From Comamonadaceae bacterium 2FH (GTDB lineage: Bacteria; Pseudomonadota; Gammaproteobacteria; Burkholderiales; Burkholderiaceae_C): a stretch of 64,000 nucleotides of DNA. The position numbers and the translations under genes were made by a program. This document shows, in pieces, positions 53,702-62,898 of the stretch (positions are counted from its first letter, which is position 1; every line of letters starts with the position of its first letter). The notes under the pieces were generated by a model. That model saw only the letters and a program-made list of their open reading frames with translations. It ran no database searches and was not told the DNA's origin. The DNA is taken from the NCBI GenBank assembly GCA_005503335.1, contig SCMQ01000022.1:1-64000 (forward strand). Reading direction: 5' to 3'.

Positions 53702-54679
53702 ATGAAGCCGATGAAAACCCTGAGCGGCCTGCTGGCCGGCCTGCTGCTGAGCGCGGGGGCCCTCGCGCAGACTTTCCCGAGCAAGCCCGTCACCATGATC
53801 GTGCCCTGGCCCGCCGGAGGCCCGTCCGACTTCGTGGCCCGCAAGCTGCAGAACGACATGGCCAGGTCGCTGGGCCAGGCCATGGTGGTGGATAACGTCG
53901 GTGGCGCGGGCGGTGCGATCGGCGTACAGAGGATGCTCAATGCCCCGGCCGACGGCCACACCCTCGCGCTGGGCAGCCCCGTGGAGCTGATCGTCGCCCC
54001 GCTGACCATGGCGGCCGTCAAGTACAAGGCCGAGGACATGAAAATCGTCGGCCAGGTCGTCAAGGCCCCGCTGGTGCTGCTGGCCCGCAAGGACTTGCCG
54101 GCCAACAGTTTGGAAGAGCTGATCCAGCTCGCCAGCCGCCCGGGCGCCCAGGGGCTGTCGATCGGCAATGGCGGCAACGGCAGCCTGTTCCACCTCGCCG
54201 CCGAGAAATTCAGTCAGCAAACCGGCACGAAGTTCGTGCATGTCCCCTACAAGGGCACGGCGCTGATGATCGCCGACCTGATGGGCGGGCAGGTCGATCT
54301 GGCGTTCACCGTGTTCGCCGGCAGCATTCCCGCCACCCTTGCCGAAGGCAAGGTCAAGGCCATCGGCATTGGTGCCAAGGCCCCGCTGCCCAGGTTCCCG
54401 CAGATTCCCGCCCTGGCCGCACACCCCAGGCTGGCGGGGTTCGAGTTCGATTCCTGGGCCGGCGTCCTCGTGCCGCGCAGCACGCCCGATGCGGTGGCGG
54501 ACCGCCTGAACAAGGCCGTCTACGAGGCATTGCGCAATCCCGACACGCGCACCGCGTTCGAAGCCACTGGCAACCAACTGGTCGACCCGACCCCGGTGGC
54601 GGAACTGGACCGCATCTACCGCGCCGAGATCGCCCGTTACCAGGCGATTGCCAAGTCCATCCACTTCGAGCCGCAGTGA
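53702..54679 (+). CDS. Tripartite tricarboxylate transporter receptor, TctC/Bug family
   Basis: This 325-residue periplasmic receptor has signal peptide KTLSGLLAGLLLSAGALAQ, then VTMIVPWPAGGPSDFVAR, NVGGAGGAIGV, GNGGNGSLFHLAAE and HVPYKGTALMIADLMGGQVD. GAGGAGAACC precedes the ATG. A broken ornithine-cyclodeaminase-family gene follows 24 bp later, so the pair may once have served uptake and use of an amino or imino acid. It lacks adjacent tctAB. Confidence 0.9.
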   Translation: MKPMKTLSGLLAGLLLSAGALAQTFPSKPVTMIVPWPAGGPSDFVARKLQNDMARSLGQAMVVDNVGGAGGAIGVQRMLNAPADGHTLALGSPVELIVAPLTMAAVKYKAEDMKIVGQVVKAPLVLLARKDLPANSLEELIQLASRPGAQGLSIGNGGNGSLFHLAAEKFSQQTGTKFVHVPYKGTALMIADLMGGQVDLAFTVFAGSIPATLAEGKVKAIGIGAKAPLPRFPQIPALAAHPRLAGFEFDSWAGVLVPRSTPDAVADRLNKAVYEALRNPDTRTAFEATGNQLVDPTPVAELDRIYRAEIARYQAIAKSIHFEPQ

Positions 54680-54703
54680 CGCGGCCGAGCCGACGCGCCT
54701 GAC

Positions 54704-55565
54704 ATGCCCATCAGCCACGCCGTCCTCGGTCCCGAGCAAACTGCCGAGGCCCTGCCGTACCCGCAGCTCGCACAAAGCGTCAAGGCCTTGCTGGCCGACC
54801 CTTCGGTCTCGGTGCCGCCGCGCATCGTGCAGCCGCTGGCCCAGGGCGGCAGCCTGTTCGTCATGCCGGCGTCGGACGAAAAGCTGGCCATCGCCAAACT
54901 CATCACCTTCATGGCGGACAACCCCGGCCGCGGCCTGCCGGCGATCCAGGGCGACATGCTGGTGTTCGACGCGCAGGACGGGCGTCGGCTGCAGATCCTG
55001 CACGGCCCCACCGTGACCGCGCGCCGCACGGCCGCGGTGTCGCTGCTGGCGGCCATGGCGCTGGCCCCGGCGCCGCAGGGCAGGCTGCTGATCGTGGGTG
55101 CCGGCGTGCAGGGGCGGTCGCACCTGGAGGCCTTCGTGCAGGGTCTGGGCGTGCGCGAGGTGCTGGTCGCCTCGCGCTCGGCGGCCAGCGCCGAGGCGTT
55201 GGTGCAGCATGCCCATGGCCTGGGCGTGCAGGCGCAGCGCAGCGACGACCCCGATGCCGCGCGACGACGCCTTTGTCTGTGCCGTGGGCGCCTTCACGCC
55301 GCGCATGGTCGAATGGGCACCCGAGGTCTGCCGCCACATGGCCGGGCGCGGCCGCGTGGTGGTCGACAGCCGCGACGCCGACCACGAGGCCGGTGACCTG
55401 CTGCAGGCGGGGCTGGACCCGTCTGCGTTCGCTTCGCTGGCGGACGTGGTCAACGAGTCCCCGCGCTGGACGAGCCAGGCCACGCGCGGCGGGCCGGTGT
55501 TTTTCAAGAGCTGCGGCTGGGCCGGTTGGGATCTGGCCGCCGCCCACTGCGTCGTCCATCCCTGA
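54704..55565 (+). pseudogene. Ornithine cyclodeaminase/mu-crystallin family gene with internal deletion and frameshift
   Basis: The first 185 codons are normal for the family: LFVMPASDEKLAIAKLITFM, GPTVTARRTAAVSLLAAMAL and nucleotide motif LLIVGAGVQGRSHLEAF. Near 55255 the frame breaks. The expected segment between the NAD fold's acidic strand and PRDDAFVCAVGAFTPRMVE is missing, and the C-terminal part resumes in another frame to a stop at 55565. About 20-25 codons appear deleted. Without this segment the enzyme should be inactive, unless the break is a sequencing error. Confidence 0.75.
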
Positions 55566-55595
55566 GTTTTCTCTGGCCCGAATGCGTGGTCGCAC

Positions 55596-56195
55596 TCAGG
55601 CCGCGTCGAAGAAGTAGCGTTTGAGGCCGGCCAGGATCATCTCGACGGCCAGCGCCGAGAGCACCAGGCCCATGAGCTTCTCGGTCGCCGCGACCATGGC
55701 GTCGCCGACCCAGCGTCGGATCCGCTCCGCTGCGATCAGCACCGTGCCGCACAACGCCATGGCCAGCGACAAGGCCGCGATCCAGGACGCCATGCCGTCC
55801 GGCTGGCGCGAAGCCAGCAGCAGCACGGTGGCCATGGCCGAGGGGCCGGCCAGCAGCGGCACAGCGAGCGGGAACACCAGCGGCTCGCGGCCGCTCACGG
55901 CGTCCTGCTGCGCGCCCTCGTGGGTGAAGATCATGCGGATCGCGATGATCAGCAGGATCACGCCGCCGGCTACCTCGAGCGAGCGCTCGGACAGGTGCAT
56001 CAGCGCCAGGAAGCCGCTGCCGGCGAGCATGAAGCCGAGCAGGATCGCGAAGGCGATCAGGCTCTCGCGCAGTGCCACGCGGGTGCGGCGCTCGGGCGCC
56101 ACGCCGTTCATCACCGAGATGAAGATCGGCAGGGCGCCGAACGGATCGAGCACCAGCAACAGCAGGATGAAGGCGGAGAGGAAGCTGTGATCCAT
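55596..56195 (-). CDS. MarC family integral membrane protein
   Basis: This 199-residue protein has six predicted TM helices and the MarC/UPF0056 opening AFILLLLVLDPFGALPIFIS. Conserved VALRESLIAFAILLGFMLAG and PLAVPLLAGPSAMATVLLL follow. The function is unknown, and an early link to multiple antibiotic resistance was not upheld. It converges with the broken gene to its left and has 57 bp to the amidase gene, possibly sharing its transcript. Confidence 0.88.
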   Translation of the reverse strand: MDHSFLSAFILLLLVLDPFGALPIFISVMNGVAPERRTRVALRESLIAFAILLGFMLAGSGFLALMHLSERSLEVAGGVILLIIAIRMIFTHEGAQQDAVSGREPLVFPLAVPLLAGPSAMATVLLLASRQPDGMASWIAALSLAMALCGTVLIAAERIRRWVGDAMVAATEKLMGLVLSALAVEMILAGLKRYFFDAA

Positions 56196-56252
56196 GGCGG
56201 GGTCGCGGCCTATTGCTGAGAGGCGCCACCCGGTGGCGCGCCGGGTCCCGGA

Positions 56253-57665
56253 TCAGCCCTTGGCCGCCAGATGGTCGAGCGCGGAAAACCCGGCGGCGCG
56301 CTCGATGGCCTCGCCGGCGGCGAGCAGCAGGTCCTCGCGGAAGCGGGTGGCCACCAGTTGCACGCCGACAGGCAGGCCGTCCTGCACGCCGGTAGGCACG
56401 GCCAGGCCAGGCAGGCCCAGCATGGCGGTGTTGAGCATCGGGGTCTGCGCGAGCAGGATTTCCTCGAAACGCTGCTGCGAGCGCAGGTCGTCGTCGACCG
56501 GGAACTGCCGCTCCCAGGAGTTGGGCGTCAGCAGCACCGGGTACTTGTCGAGGAAGACCGCCCAGTCGCGCGCGATGTTGAAGCGGCGCATCAGGCCTTC
56601 GAGGTACTGGTCGCGGTCCCAGGGCGTGACCCCGCCGGTGAAGTAGGCGAGCGACTGGCGCAGGGCGTCGTCGCCCAGCTTGTTCATGGCCGCGATGCCG
56701 GCGCGGCGCATGTCGTCCATCACCATCTGGCGGTGCATCGCGGCGGCCTCCTCGAAATGCGGCGGCTCGGCCTCCTCGACCTCGTAGCCGGCCTTGGCCA
56801 GCCACTCGGCCGCCTGGTTCACGGCGGCGACCACGCTGGCGTCGACGCGCGAGCCTTGCCAGCGCGTGAACACGGCGACCCGGGTCGGGCGGGCCGAGTC
56901 CGGGTACCGCAGCGGGGCCGGCGTCCATTGCGGATCCAGCGGCGAGCCCTGGGCCATCACCTCGAGCGCCAGCCGCGCGTCGGCCACGGTCCGGGTCAGC
57001 GGTCCCTGGACCGACATCAGCTGGTTGCTGACGATGCGATTTGGCGCGCTGGCCTTGTAGGAGGGCACGCGGCCCACGGTGGTGCGCAGGCCGACGACGC
57101 CGCAGGCCCAGGCCGGGTAGCGGATCGAGCCGCCGTAGTCGTTGCCGTGCGCGATGGGGCCCATGCCCATGGCGACGGCCGCCGCGGCGCCGCCGCTGGA
57201 GCCGCCCGGCGTGACGCCGGCATCGAACGGGTTGAGGGTACGGCCGTGGAACGCGTTGTCGGTGAACCAGCGCAGCGAGAAGGCCGGCGCGTTGTTGCGG
57301 CCGACGATGATGGCGCCGGCGTCGCGCAGCGACGTCACCAGCGGCGAGTCAGTCGGGGCAATGTTGTCCTTCAGTGCGGCCACGCCGTCGGTGGTGGGCT
57401 GTCCCGCCACGTCGATATTGATCTTGATGCTGACCGGCACGCCATGCAGCGGGCCCAGGCGGTCGCCGCGCGCGAGTGCCTGGTCGGCCGCGTCGGAGGC
57501 GGCCAGGGCCTGCTCGGGCAGGACCGTGACCAGCGCGTTGATGCGCGGGTTGACCTCGGCGATGCGGTCCAGCACGCTCTGCGTGGCCTCGCGGGCCGAG
57601 ACCTGCCTGCTGCGGATGGCTTGCGCCAGATCGACGGCGCCCAGGCGCCAGAGTGCTTGTGTCAT
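56253..57665 (-). CDS. Amidase signature family protein
   Basis: This 470-residue Ser-cisSer-Lys hydrolase has Lys81 in GVPVSIKINIDV, the Gly/Ser region TPGGSSGGAAAAVAMG (Ser156/157), and the nucleophile Ser180 in GNDYGGSIRYPA. It hydrolyses amides to carboxylate and ammonia; the closest named group is indoleacetamide or related amidases, but substrate cannot be read from sequence. GGAGAAAACGA precedes the start at 57665. It is followed on the same strand by MarC and preceded by an M20 peptidase and two solute receptors, suggesting uptake and cleavage of amide-linked nitrogen sources. Confidence 0.88.
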   Translation of the reverse strand: MTQALWRLGAVDLAQAIRSRQVSAREATQSVLDRIAEVNPRINALVTVLPEQALAASDAADQALARGDRLGPLHGVPVSIKINIDVAGQPTTDGVAALKDNIAPTDSPLVTSLRDAGAIIVGRNNAPAFSLRWFTDNAFHGRTLNPFDAGVTPGGSSGGAAAAVAMGMGPIAHGNDYGGSIRYPAWACGVVGLRTTVGRVPSYKASAPNRIVSNQLMSVQGPLTRTVADARLALEVMAQGSPLDPQWTPAPLRYPDSARPTRVAVFTRWQGSRVDASVVAAVNQAAEWLAKAGYEVEEAEPPHFEEAAAMHRQMVMDDMRRAGIAAMNKLGDDALRQSLAYFTGGVTPWDRDQYLEGLMRRFNIARDWAVFLDKYPVLLTPNSWERQFPVDDDLRSQQRFEEILLAQTPMLNTAMLGLPGLAVPTGVQDGLPVGVQLVATRFREDLLLAAGEAIERAAGFSALDHLAAKG

Positions 57666-57709
57666 TCGTTTTCTCCGCGGCCGCAAGCGGCCGCTCATGG
57701 GGTGTGGAA

Positions 57710-58879
57710 TCAGTCGCGCAGGAAGCGCTGGACCAGCAGCGACCAGAAGGCCGCACCGATGGGCAGGATGTCGTCGTTGAAGTCGTAGCCGGGGTTGTGC
57801 ACCATGCAGGCGCCCTCGCCGGCGCCATTGCCGATCAGCAGGTAGCAGCCGGGGCAGTGTTCCAGCATGGAGGCGAAGTCCTCGCTGCCGGTCAGGGGCT
57901 CGCCCTGCAGGGTCACGCGCTGCGGGCCCAGCAGTTCCAGCGCCACCTGGCGCGCGAACTCGGTCTCGGCCGGCGTGTTGACCAGCACCGGGTAGTCGCG
58001 CCGGTAGTCGATCTGGGCGCGTACGCCGAAGCTCTCGGCCTGGGTCGTGACCAGGAGACGGATGCGCTGCTCGAGCAGGTCGCGCACGCCGCGGTCGAGC
58101 GCGCGCACGCTGAGTTCGAGCCGGGCGCTGGCCGGGATCACGTTGTTGGCCTGGCCGGCCTGGAACGTGCCGACCGTGACCACGGCGGTCTGGCGCGGAT
58201 CGACGTTGCGCGAGACGATGGTCTGCAGCGCCATCACGATGGCCGCGCCGGCGACCACGGTGTCGCTGGCCTGGTGCGGCATGGCGCCGTGGCCGCCCTG
58301 GCCATGCAGGATGATCGTCACGTCGTCGCTCGAGGCCATGATCGGCCCTTCGCGCAGCACCAGCTGCCCGGCCGGATGGCCCGGCATGTTGTGCATGGCG
58401 TAGATGGCGTCGCAGGGGAAGCGCTCGAACAGGCCTTGCTCGATCATGATCCTGGCACCGCCCGGATGCTCCTCGGCCGGCTGGAAGATCAGGTTCAGCG
58501 TGCCCGAGAAACCCACGTTTTCCGCGATATGCCGCGCCGCGGCCAGCAGCATGGCGGTGTGGCCGTCATGGCCGCAGGCGTGCATCACGCCGGCATGACA
58601 GCTGGCATGGGCGAAGGTATTGGTCTCGTGGATCGGCAGGGCGTCCATGTCGGCGCGCAGGCCCAGGCGCCTGCCGCCCTGGCCGCGCCGCAGCTGGCCG
58701 ACCAGGCCTGTGTCGGCCAAGCCGCGGTGCACTGTGTAACCCCAGGCGGCCAGGCGTTCGGCGACCAGGTCCGAGGTGCGGAATTCCTTGAGGCCCAGTT
58801 CGGGGTGGCGATGGATGTCGCGGCGCAGGGCGACGAATTCGTCGGCCCGGGCCTGCTGGTCGGCGAGGACGGTGCTCAT
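57710..58879 (-). CDS. M20 family amidohydrolase (hippurate hydrolase-like)
   Basis: This 389-residue metallo-amidohydrolase has LRRDIHRHPELGLKE, LRADMDALPI, the metal site MHACGHDGHTAMLL and the catalytic Glu pair in QPAEEHPGG. Members hydrolyse N-acyl amino acids. A dimerisation domain lies at about 185-300. I use ATG 58879; a GTG at 58897 overlaps the upstream receptor stop by 4 bp and has a CAGG site, so an 18-bp longer protein is equally possible. It lies between the amidase and a TctC receptor on one strand, a likely catabolic operon. Confidence 0.88.
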   Translation of the reverse strand: MSTVLADQQARADEFVALRRDIHRHPELGLKEFRTSDLVAERLAAWGYTVHRGLADTGLVGQLRRGQGGRRLGLRADMDALPIHETNTFAHASCHAGVMHACGHDGHTAMLLAAARHIAENVGFSGTLNLIFQPAEEHPGGARIMIEQGLFERFPCDAIYAMHNMPGHPAGQLVLREGPIMASSDDVTIILHGQGGHGAMPHQASDTVVAGAAIVMALQTIVSRNVDPRQTAVVTVGTFQAGQANNVIPASARLELSVRALDRGVRDLLEQRIRLLVTTQAESFGVRAQIDYRRDYPVLVNTPAETEFARQVALELLGPQRVTLQGEPLTGSEDFASMLEHCPGCYLLIGNGAGEGACMVHNPGYDFNDDILPIGAAFWSLLVQRFLRD

Positions 58880-58893
58880 GGAGGCGGCCGTGC

Positions 58894-59877
58894 TCACTGG
58901 GCCTGCAGGTTGACCGTGCGCGCGATGCCGCGGTAGAGGGTCATGTCCGACACATAGGCGTTGGCCGCCTCGTCCAGCGTGAGGGGGTTGGAGATCAGCT
59001 GGCCCTGGGCCGCGAGCGTGGCGCGCAGGTCCGCGTCGCCCAGCACCTTGGACAAGGCCTTGTGCAGGACCTGCACGATGGGCTCGGGCGTGTCCTTCCT
59101 GACGAAATAGCCGCTGCCTATGCTGTAGTGGAAGCCCTTGAGCGCCTTGCCCTCGTCGACCGCCGGCACATGCGGCACCAGCGGCTGGCGGCCCTTGGAC
59201 AGGACGGTGACGAACTTGAGCTTGCGCTCCTTGTCCATGGCCACATGGGGCGCGCCGTAGGGCGTGATGAAGATGTCGATCTGGCCGCCCAGCAGGTCCT
59301 GCAGAATGGGGCCGCCGCCCTTGTAGGGCACATGGGTCATGGGAGCGCCGATGACCTTGGCCATCTGCTCGCCCAGCAGGTGGTAGAAGGAGCCGTTGCC
59401 CACGCTGGCGTAGGTCACGGGCTTGCCTTCCCGGGCCATCTTCTGCGCATAAGCCACCAGTTCGTCGGCGTTCCTGGCCGGGAAATCGCCGCGCGCGACC
59501 ACGGCCAGCGGGGCCAGGGCCACGCGCTGCACCATGCGGAAGTCTTCCGGCCTGTACTTCACGGCCGAGATCGCCAGCGGCGCGAGGATCAGCTCGTTGG
59601 GCGAGCCCTGGAACAGGTAGTAGCCATCCGCCGGCGCGTTCAGCACCTTCTGCGCGGCGATGGCGCCGCCGGCGCCGCCGAGGTTCTCGATGATCACGGG
59701 CTGGCCCAGCTCCTTGGCCAGCGCCGCGTTGACCTTGCGGGCGATGATGTCGGACAGGCCGCCGGCCGGGTAGGGCACCATCAGCATGACGGGCTTGGTG
59801 GGGTAACTCTGCGCCAGCGCGGCGCCGGCCAGCAGCAGGCCGGCCAGCAGGCCGGTGAGTTTTCGGGTCAGGTTCAT
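58894..59877 (-). CDS. Tripartite tricarboxylate transporter receptor, TctC/Bug family
   Basis: This 327-residue receptor has signal peptide LTGLLAGLLLAGAALAQ, then PVMLMVPYPAGGLSDIIAR, NLGGAGGAIAAQKVL, YASVGNGSFYHLLGEQ and HVPYKGGGPILQDLLGGQID. Because the neighbouring genes hydrolyse amides and N-acyl amino acids, the ligand may be such a compound or its acid. It is closer by eye to the receptor at 53702 than to the tartrate-linked one at 14092, and shares the phrase KVLNAPADG-like LNAPADG with it. No TctAB is adjacent. Confidence 0.9.
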   Translation of the reverse strand: MNLTRKLTGLLAGLLLAGAALAQSYPTKPVMLMVPYPAGGLSDIIARKVNAALAKELGQPVIIENLGGAGGAIAAQKVLNAPADGYYLFQGSPNELILAPLAISAVKYRPEDFRMVQRVALAPLAVVARGDFPARNADELVAYAQKMAREGKPVTYASVGNGSFYHLLGEQMAKVIGAPMTHVPYKGGGPILQDLLGGQIDIFITPYGAPHVAMDKERKLKFVTVLSKGRQPLVPHVPAVDEGKALKGFHYSIGSGYFVRKDTPEPIVQVLHKALSKVLGDADLRATLAAQGQLISNPLTLDEAANAYVSDMTLYRGIARTVNLQAQ

Positions 59878-59923
59878 GGAGGTCCTTCGGGAAGGTCTGA
59901 AACGAGCGTAGGGGGCCAGCGGA

Positions 59924-61063
59924 TCAGTTCAGCGGGGCCTTCTTGCCGCCGCGGTACTGGAACAGGGTCAGCGCAGGGCTGGCGAGTTCGCCCGTGGCAT
60001 CGAAGGCGATGCGGGCCGTCACGCCCTGGTAATCGGTGTTGAACAGCGCCGGGCCGTAGACCTTGGGATCGGGCGAACCGGCCTTCTTCATCGCCTCGAC
60101 CAGCACCATCACCGCGTCGTAGGCGTAGGGCGACGAGCCCTGGAACTGGCCGGCGAAGCGTGCGTCATAGCGCTGCTTCCAGGCCGCGCCGCCGTGCATC
60201 TTATCGACCGACGCGCCGCCTTCGCCGCAGGTGACTTGGGCCAAGTTGTCGGGGCTGCCGGCCAGTTCGGCCAGGCGTGTGGTGCAGATGCCGTCGCCGC
60301 CGAACAGGCGCACCTGGCCCATGCCCAGCATCTGCATCTGGCGCAGCATCGGGCCGGCCTGCGCGTCCAGGCCGCCGTAGAAGATGGCTTCGGCGCCCTT
60401 GGCCTTGATGGCCGTGAGGATGGAGGAGAAGTCGACCGACTTGTCATGCGTGAACTGCTCGTCCACCACCTGCAGGCCCAGCTTCTGAGCGGTTTTTTTG
60501 AACACGGCCGCGACCCCCTGGCCATAGGCCGTGCGGTCGTCGACGACGGCCACTTTCCTGAGCTTGAGCCCCGCGGCCGCGAAATGCGCCAAGGCCACGC
60601 CCATCGCGTTGTCGCTGGCCAGCAGGCGAAAACTGGTCTTGAAGCCCTGTTCGGTCAGGCGCGGATTGGTGGCCACCGGGCTGATGTGGGGGATGCCGCA
60701 ATCGTTGTAGACCTTGGACGCCGGGATGGTGGAGCCGGACGTCAGGTGTCCGACCACGCCGTTGATCTTCTGGTCGCACAGCTTCTGCGCGGCCTGCGTG
60801 CCCTGCTTGGGGTCGGCCGCGTCGTCCTCGGCGATCAACTCAAAACGCGCCTTCCTGCCGCCGATGCGCACGTCGCGGGCGTTCAGGTCGTCAATGGCCA
60901 GGCGCGCGCCATTGACGTTGTCCAGACCCAGGTGGGCCGCAGGTCCCGAGGTCGGGCCGACCTGGCCGATTCTGACGGTGAGGCTGTCCTGAGCCCAGGC
61001 GGCGCCGGCCAGTGCCAGGGCGGTCGAAGCGAGGAGGCGCTTGGCGCGAAAGCTGTGCTGCAT
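59924..61063 (-). CDS. Branched-chain amino acid-type ABC transporter substrate-binding protein
   Basis: This 379-residue LivK-like receptor has a signal peptide (LLASTALALAGAAWAQ). It shows the family core VRIGQVGPTSGPAAHLGLDNVNGARLAIDDLN, then NGVVGHLTSGSTIPASKVY, HISPVATNPRLTEQG and VDDRTAYGQGVA. Ligands range from branched-chain amino acids to amides and urea. The start at 61063 excludes a Pro-rich upstream extension. It is 46 bp upstream of the TctC receptor on the same strand. No permease or ATPase genes are in the window. Confidence 0.9.
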   Translation of the reverse strand: MQHSFRAKRLLASTALALAGAAWAQDSLTVRIGQVGPTSGPAAHLGLDNVNGARLAIDDLNARDVRIGGRKARFELIAEDDAADPKQGTQAAQKLCDQKINGVVGHLTSGSTIPASKVYNDCGIPHISPVATNPRLTEQGFKTSFRLLASDNAMGVALAHFAAAGLKLRKVAVVDDRTAYGQGVAAVFKKTAQKLGLQVVDEQFTHDKSVDFSSILTAIKAKGAEAIFYGGLDAQAGPMLRQMQMLGMGQVRLFGGDGICTTRLAELAGSPDNLAQVTCGEGGASVDKMHGGAAWKQRYDARFAGQFQGSSPYAYDAVMVLVEAMKKAGSPDPKVYGPALFNTDYQGVTARIAFDATGELASPALTLFQYRGGKKAPLN

Positions 61064-61238
61064 GAATGGTGTCTCCGGTGGTCTGGGGATGGGGATGGCA
61101 GGGCCTGTAAGGCGCGCCACCCCCTGCCGGAAATGCTAGGCATATCGCAGGATAACCATAAGGCTGTCAATTACCGTCATGACAACCATTAGTTGTCTCC
61201 GACGTGGCTTCGGGCCCCAAAGAACCCGAGGCGGGCGA

Positions 61239-61658
61239 TTAGCGGTAGGTCGCGAGGTGGATGCTGGTTTCAGTGCTACGTATGCCGCTGATCAGTCGGA
61301 TGCGCTCGAGGATTTGCGACAGCTCGGTCATGGACCGGGCTTCCAGCTCGGCCAGCAGGTCCCAGCGGCCGTTGGTGTCGTGCAGCGAGGAGACCCCGGG
61401 TTCGCCGAGCAGGCTGGCAATCACCTGCCGGGTCTGGTTGCCCTCGACCTGCACGCCCATCCAGGCGCGGATGCGCTCGGGCTCGGCGTCCGGCCGCAGG
61501 CGCACCGTGTAGCCGACGATGACCTGGCTGTCCTCGAGCTTGCGAATGCGGTTCTTGACCGTGCCGCGCGAGACCTTGAGCTTGTGCGCGAGGTCGGCCA
61601 CGTTCATGCGGGCGTCGCTGCGCAACAGGGCGATCAGGGCGTGGTCTAGCTCATCCAT
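61239..61658 (-). CDS. Lrp/AsnC family transcriptional regulator
   Basis: This 139-residue protein has an N-terminal winged helix (LDHALIALLRSDARMNVADLAHKLKVSRGTVKNRIRKLE) and a C-terminal RAM amino-acid-binding domain (VEGNQTRQVIASLLGEPGVSSLHDTNGRWDLLAELE). It is divergent from ocd across a 123-bp AT-rich region, so it probably senses ornithine, arginine or proline and controls ocd. Confidence 0.9.
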   Translation of the reverse strand: MDELDHALIALLRSDARMNVADLAHKLKVSRGTVKNRIRKLEDSQVIVGYTVRLRPDAEPERIRAWMGVQVEGNQTRQVIASLLGEPGVSSLHDTNGRWDLLAELEARSMTELSQILERIRLISGIRSTETSIHLATYR

Positions 61659-61781
61659 CGTTCATTTCGTCAATTTGATGTGCCATTATGGTAAATAAAA
61701 ATCAAAAACGGAACATTTTTGACGATTCACATTGTCTGAGGCTTTGGCGAGACTCCTCTTCATCCAAAGGAGAGCCTCATC
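61659..61781. promoter_or_regulatory. Divergent Lrp / ocd control region
   Basis: This 123-bp region is markedly AT-rich. It holds inverted copies CGTCAA (61668-61673) and TTGACG (61719-61724) on either side of TGGTAAATAAAAATCAAAAA. This spacing of about five helical turns would suit a wrapping Lrp octamer. AAAGGAG before ATG 61782 is the ocd ribosome site. Confidence 0.5.
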
Positions 61782-62870
61782 ATGCAAAGCAATGCCACTG
61801 TTTCCACCCTGTTCCTCAGTGCCCCCGAGATGGCCGAACTGGTCCGCCGCAAGGGCCTGCCCAACTGCCTGGCCGGCATCGCCGACAACATCCACCATGA
61901 CTTCCTGCGCTGGCAGGCCTTCGACAAGTCGGCCCGCGTGGCCAACCATTCGCAGGACGGCGTGATCGAGCTCATGCCGATCTCGGACGATAGCCACTAC
62001 AGCTTCAAGTACGTGAACGGCCATCCCAGCAACACGCGCATCGGCCTGTCCACTGTCATGGCCTTCGGCGTGCTGGCCGACGTGGCCACGGGCAGCCCCC
62101 AGCTGCTCAGCGAGCTGACCCTGACCACGGCGCTGCGCACGGCCGCGATGTCGGCCGTGGCCGCCAAGGCCCTGGCCCGCCCCGACAGCCGCGTCATGGC
62201 CTTGATCGGCAACGGCGCGCAGAGCGAGTTCCAGGCCCTGGCCTTCCAGCACCTGCTGGGCATAGAAGAGCTGCGCCTGTTCGACGTCGATCCCGCCGCC
62301 ACGGTCAAGCTGGTCGCCAACCTCGAGGGCTCGGGCCTGAAGCTCACGCGCTGCGCGAGCACGGCCGAGGCGGTGCGCGGCGCCGACATCGTGACCACGG
62401 TGACGGCCGACAAGACCAACGCCACCATCCTCACGCCCGAGATGGTCGAGCCCGGTATGCATGTCAACGCCGTGGGCGGCGACTGCCCGGGCAAGACCGA
62501 GCTGCACGCCGAGGTGCTGCGCGCGGGCAGCGTGTTTGTCGAGTACACGCCGCAGACCCGCATCGAGGGCGACATCCAGCAGCTGCCGGCCGACTTCGAG
62601 GTCACCGAGCTCTGGGAAGTGCTGGCCGGCCGCAAGCCGGGCCGCGCCGGCCGCGAGCAGGTCACGGTGTTCGACTCGGTCGGCTTCGCGCTCGAGGACT
62701 TCTCGGCCCTGCGCTTCGTGCGCGACGCCGCGGCCGAGCTCGGCGTGGGCGAGCGCATCGCGCTGATCCCGCAGCTCGCCGACCCCAAGAACCTGTTCGG
62801 CCTGTTGCGCCGGCCGGCCAGCCCCCGGGACGCCGCAAGGCTGCTCGAGGCCAGCCCCAGCCTGGCCTGA
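61782..62870 (+). CDS. ocd: Ornithine cyclodeaminase
   Basis: This 362-residue NAD-dependent enzyme converts ornithine to proline and ammonia. Substrate-site residues appear in HSQDGVIELMPISDDSHYSFKYVNGHPSNT and the Rossmann motif in VMALIGNGAQSEFQALAF. The catalytic Asp lies in VNAVGGDCPGKTEL. The length and the C-terminal DSVGFALEDFSALRFV fit true Ocd rather than the shorter mu-crystallin/pyrroline-carboxylate reductases, to which the broken gene at 54704 belongs. A strong AAAGGAG site precedes the start. Confidence 0.9.
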   Translation: MQSNATVSTLFLSAPEMAELVRRKGLPNCLAGIADNIHHDFLRWQAFDKSARVANHSQDGVIELMPISDDSHYSFKYVNGHPSNTRIGLSTVMAFGVLADVATGSPQLLSELTLTTALRTAAMSAVAAKALARPDSRVMALIGNGAQSEFQALAFQHLLGIEELRLFDVDPAATVKLVANLEGSGLKLTRCASTAEAVRGADIVTTVTADKTNATILTPEMVEPGMHVNAVGGDCPGKTELHAEVLRAGSVFVEYTPQTRIEGDIQQLPADFEVTELWEVLAGRKPGRAGREQVTVFDSVGFALEDFSALRFVRDAAAELGVGERIALIPQLADPKNLFGLLRRPASPRDAARLLEASPSLA

Positions 62871-62886
62871 GCGCGCTGCGGGCCCG

Positions 62887-62892
62887 TACACT
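62887..62892 (+). promoter_or_regulatory. -10-like element before a leaderless upstream ORF
   Basis: TACACT ends six bases before the ATG at 62899, repeating the spacing seen before three other genes in this window. Confidence 0.35.
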
Positions 62893-62898
62893 GCGGCC

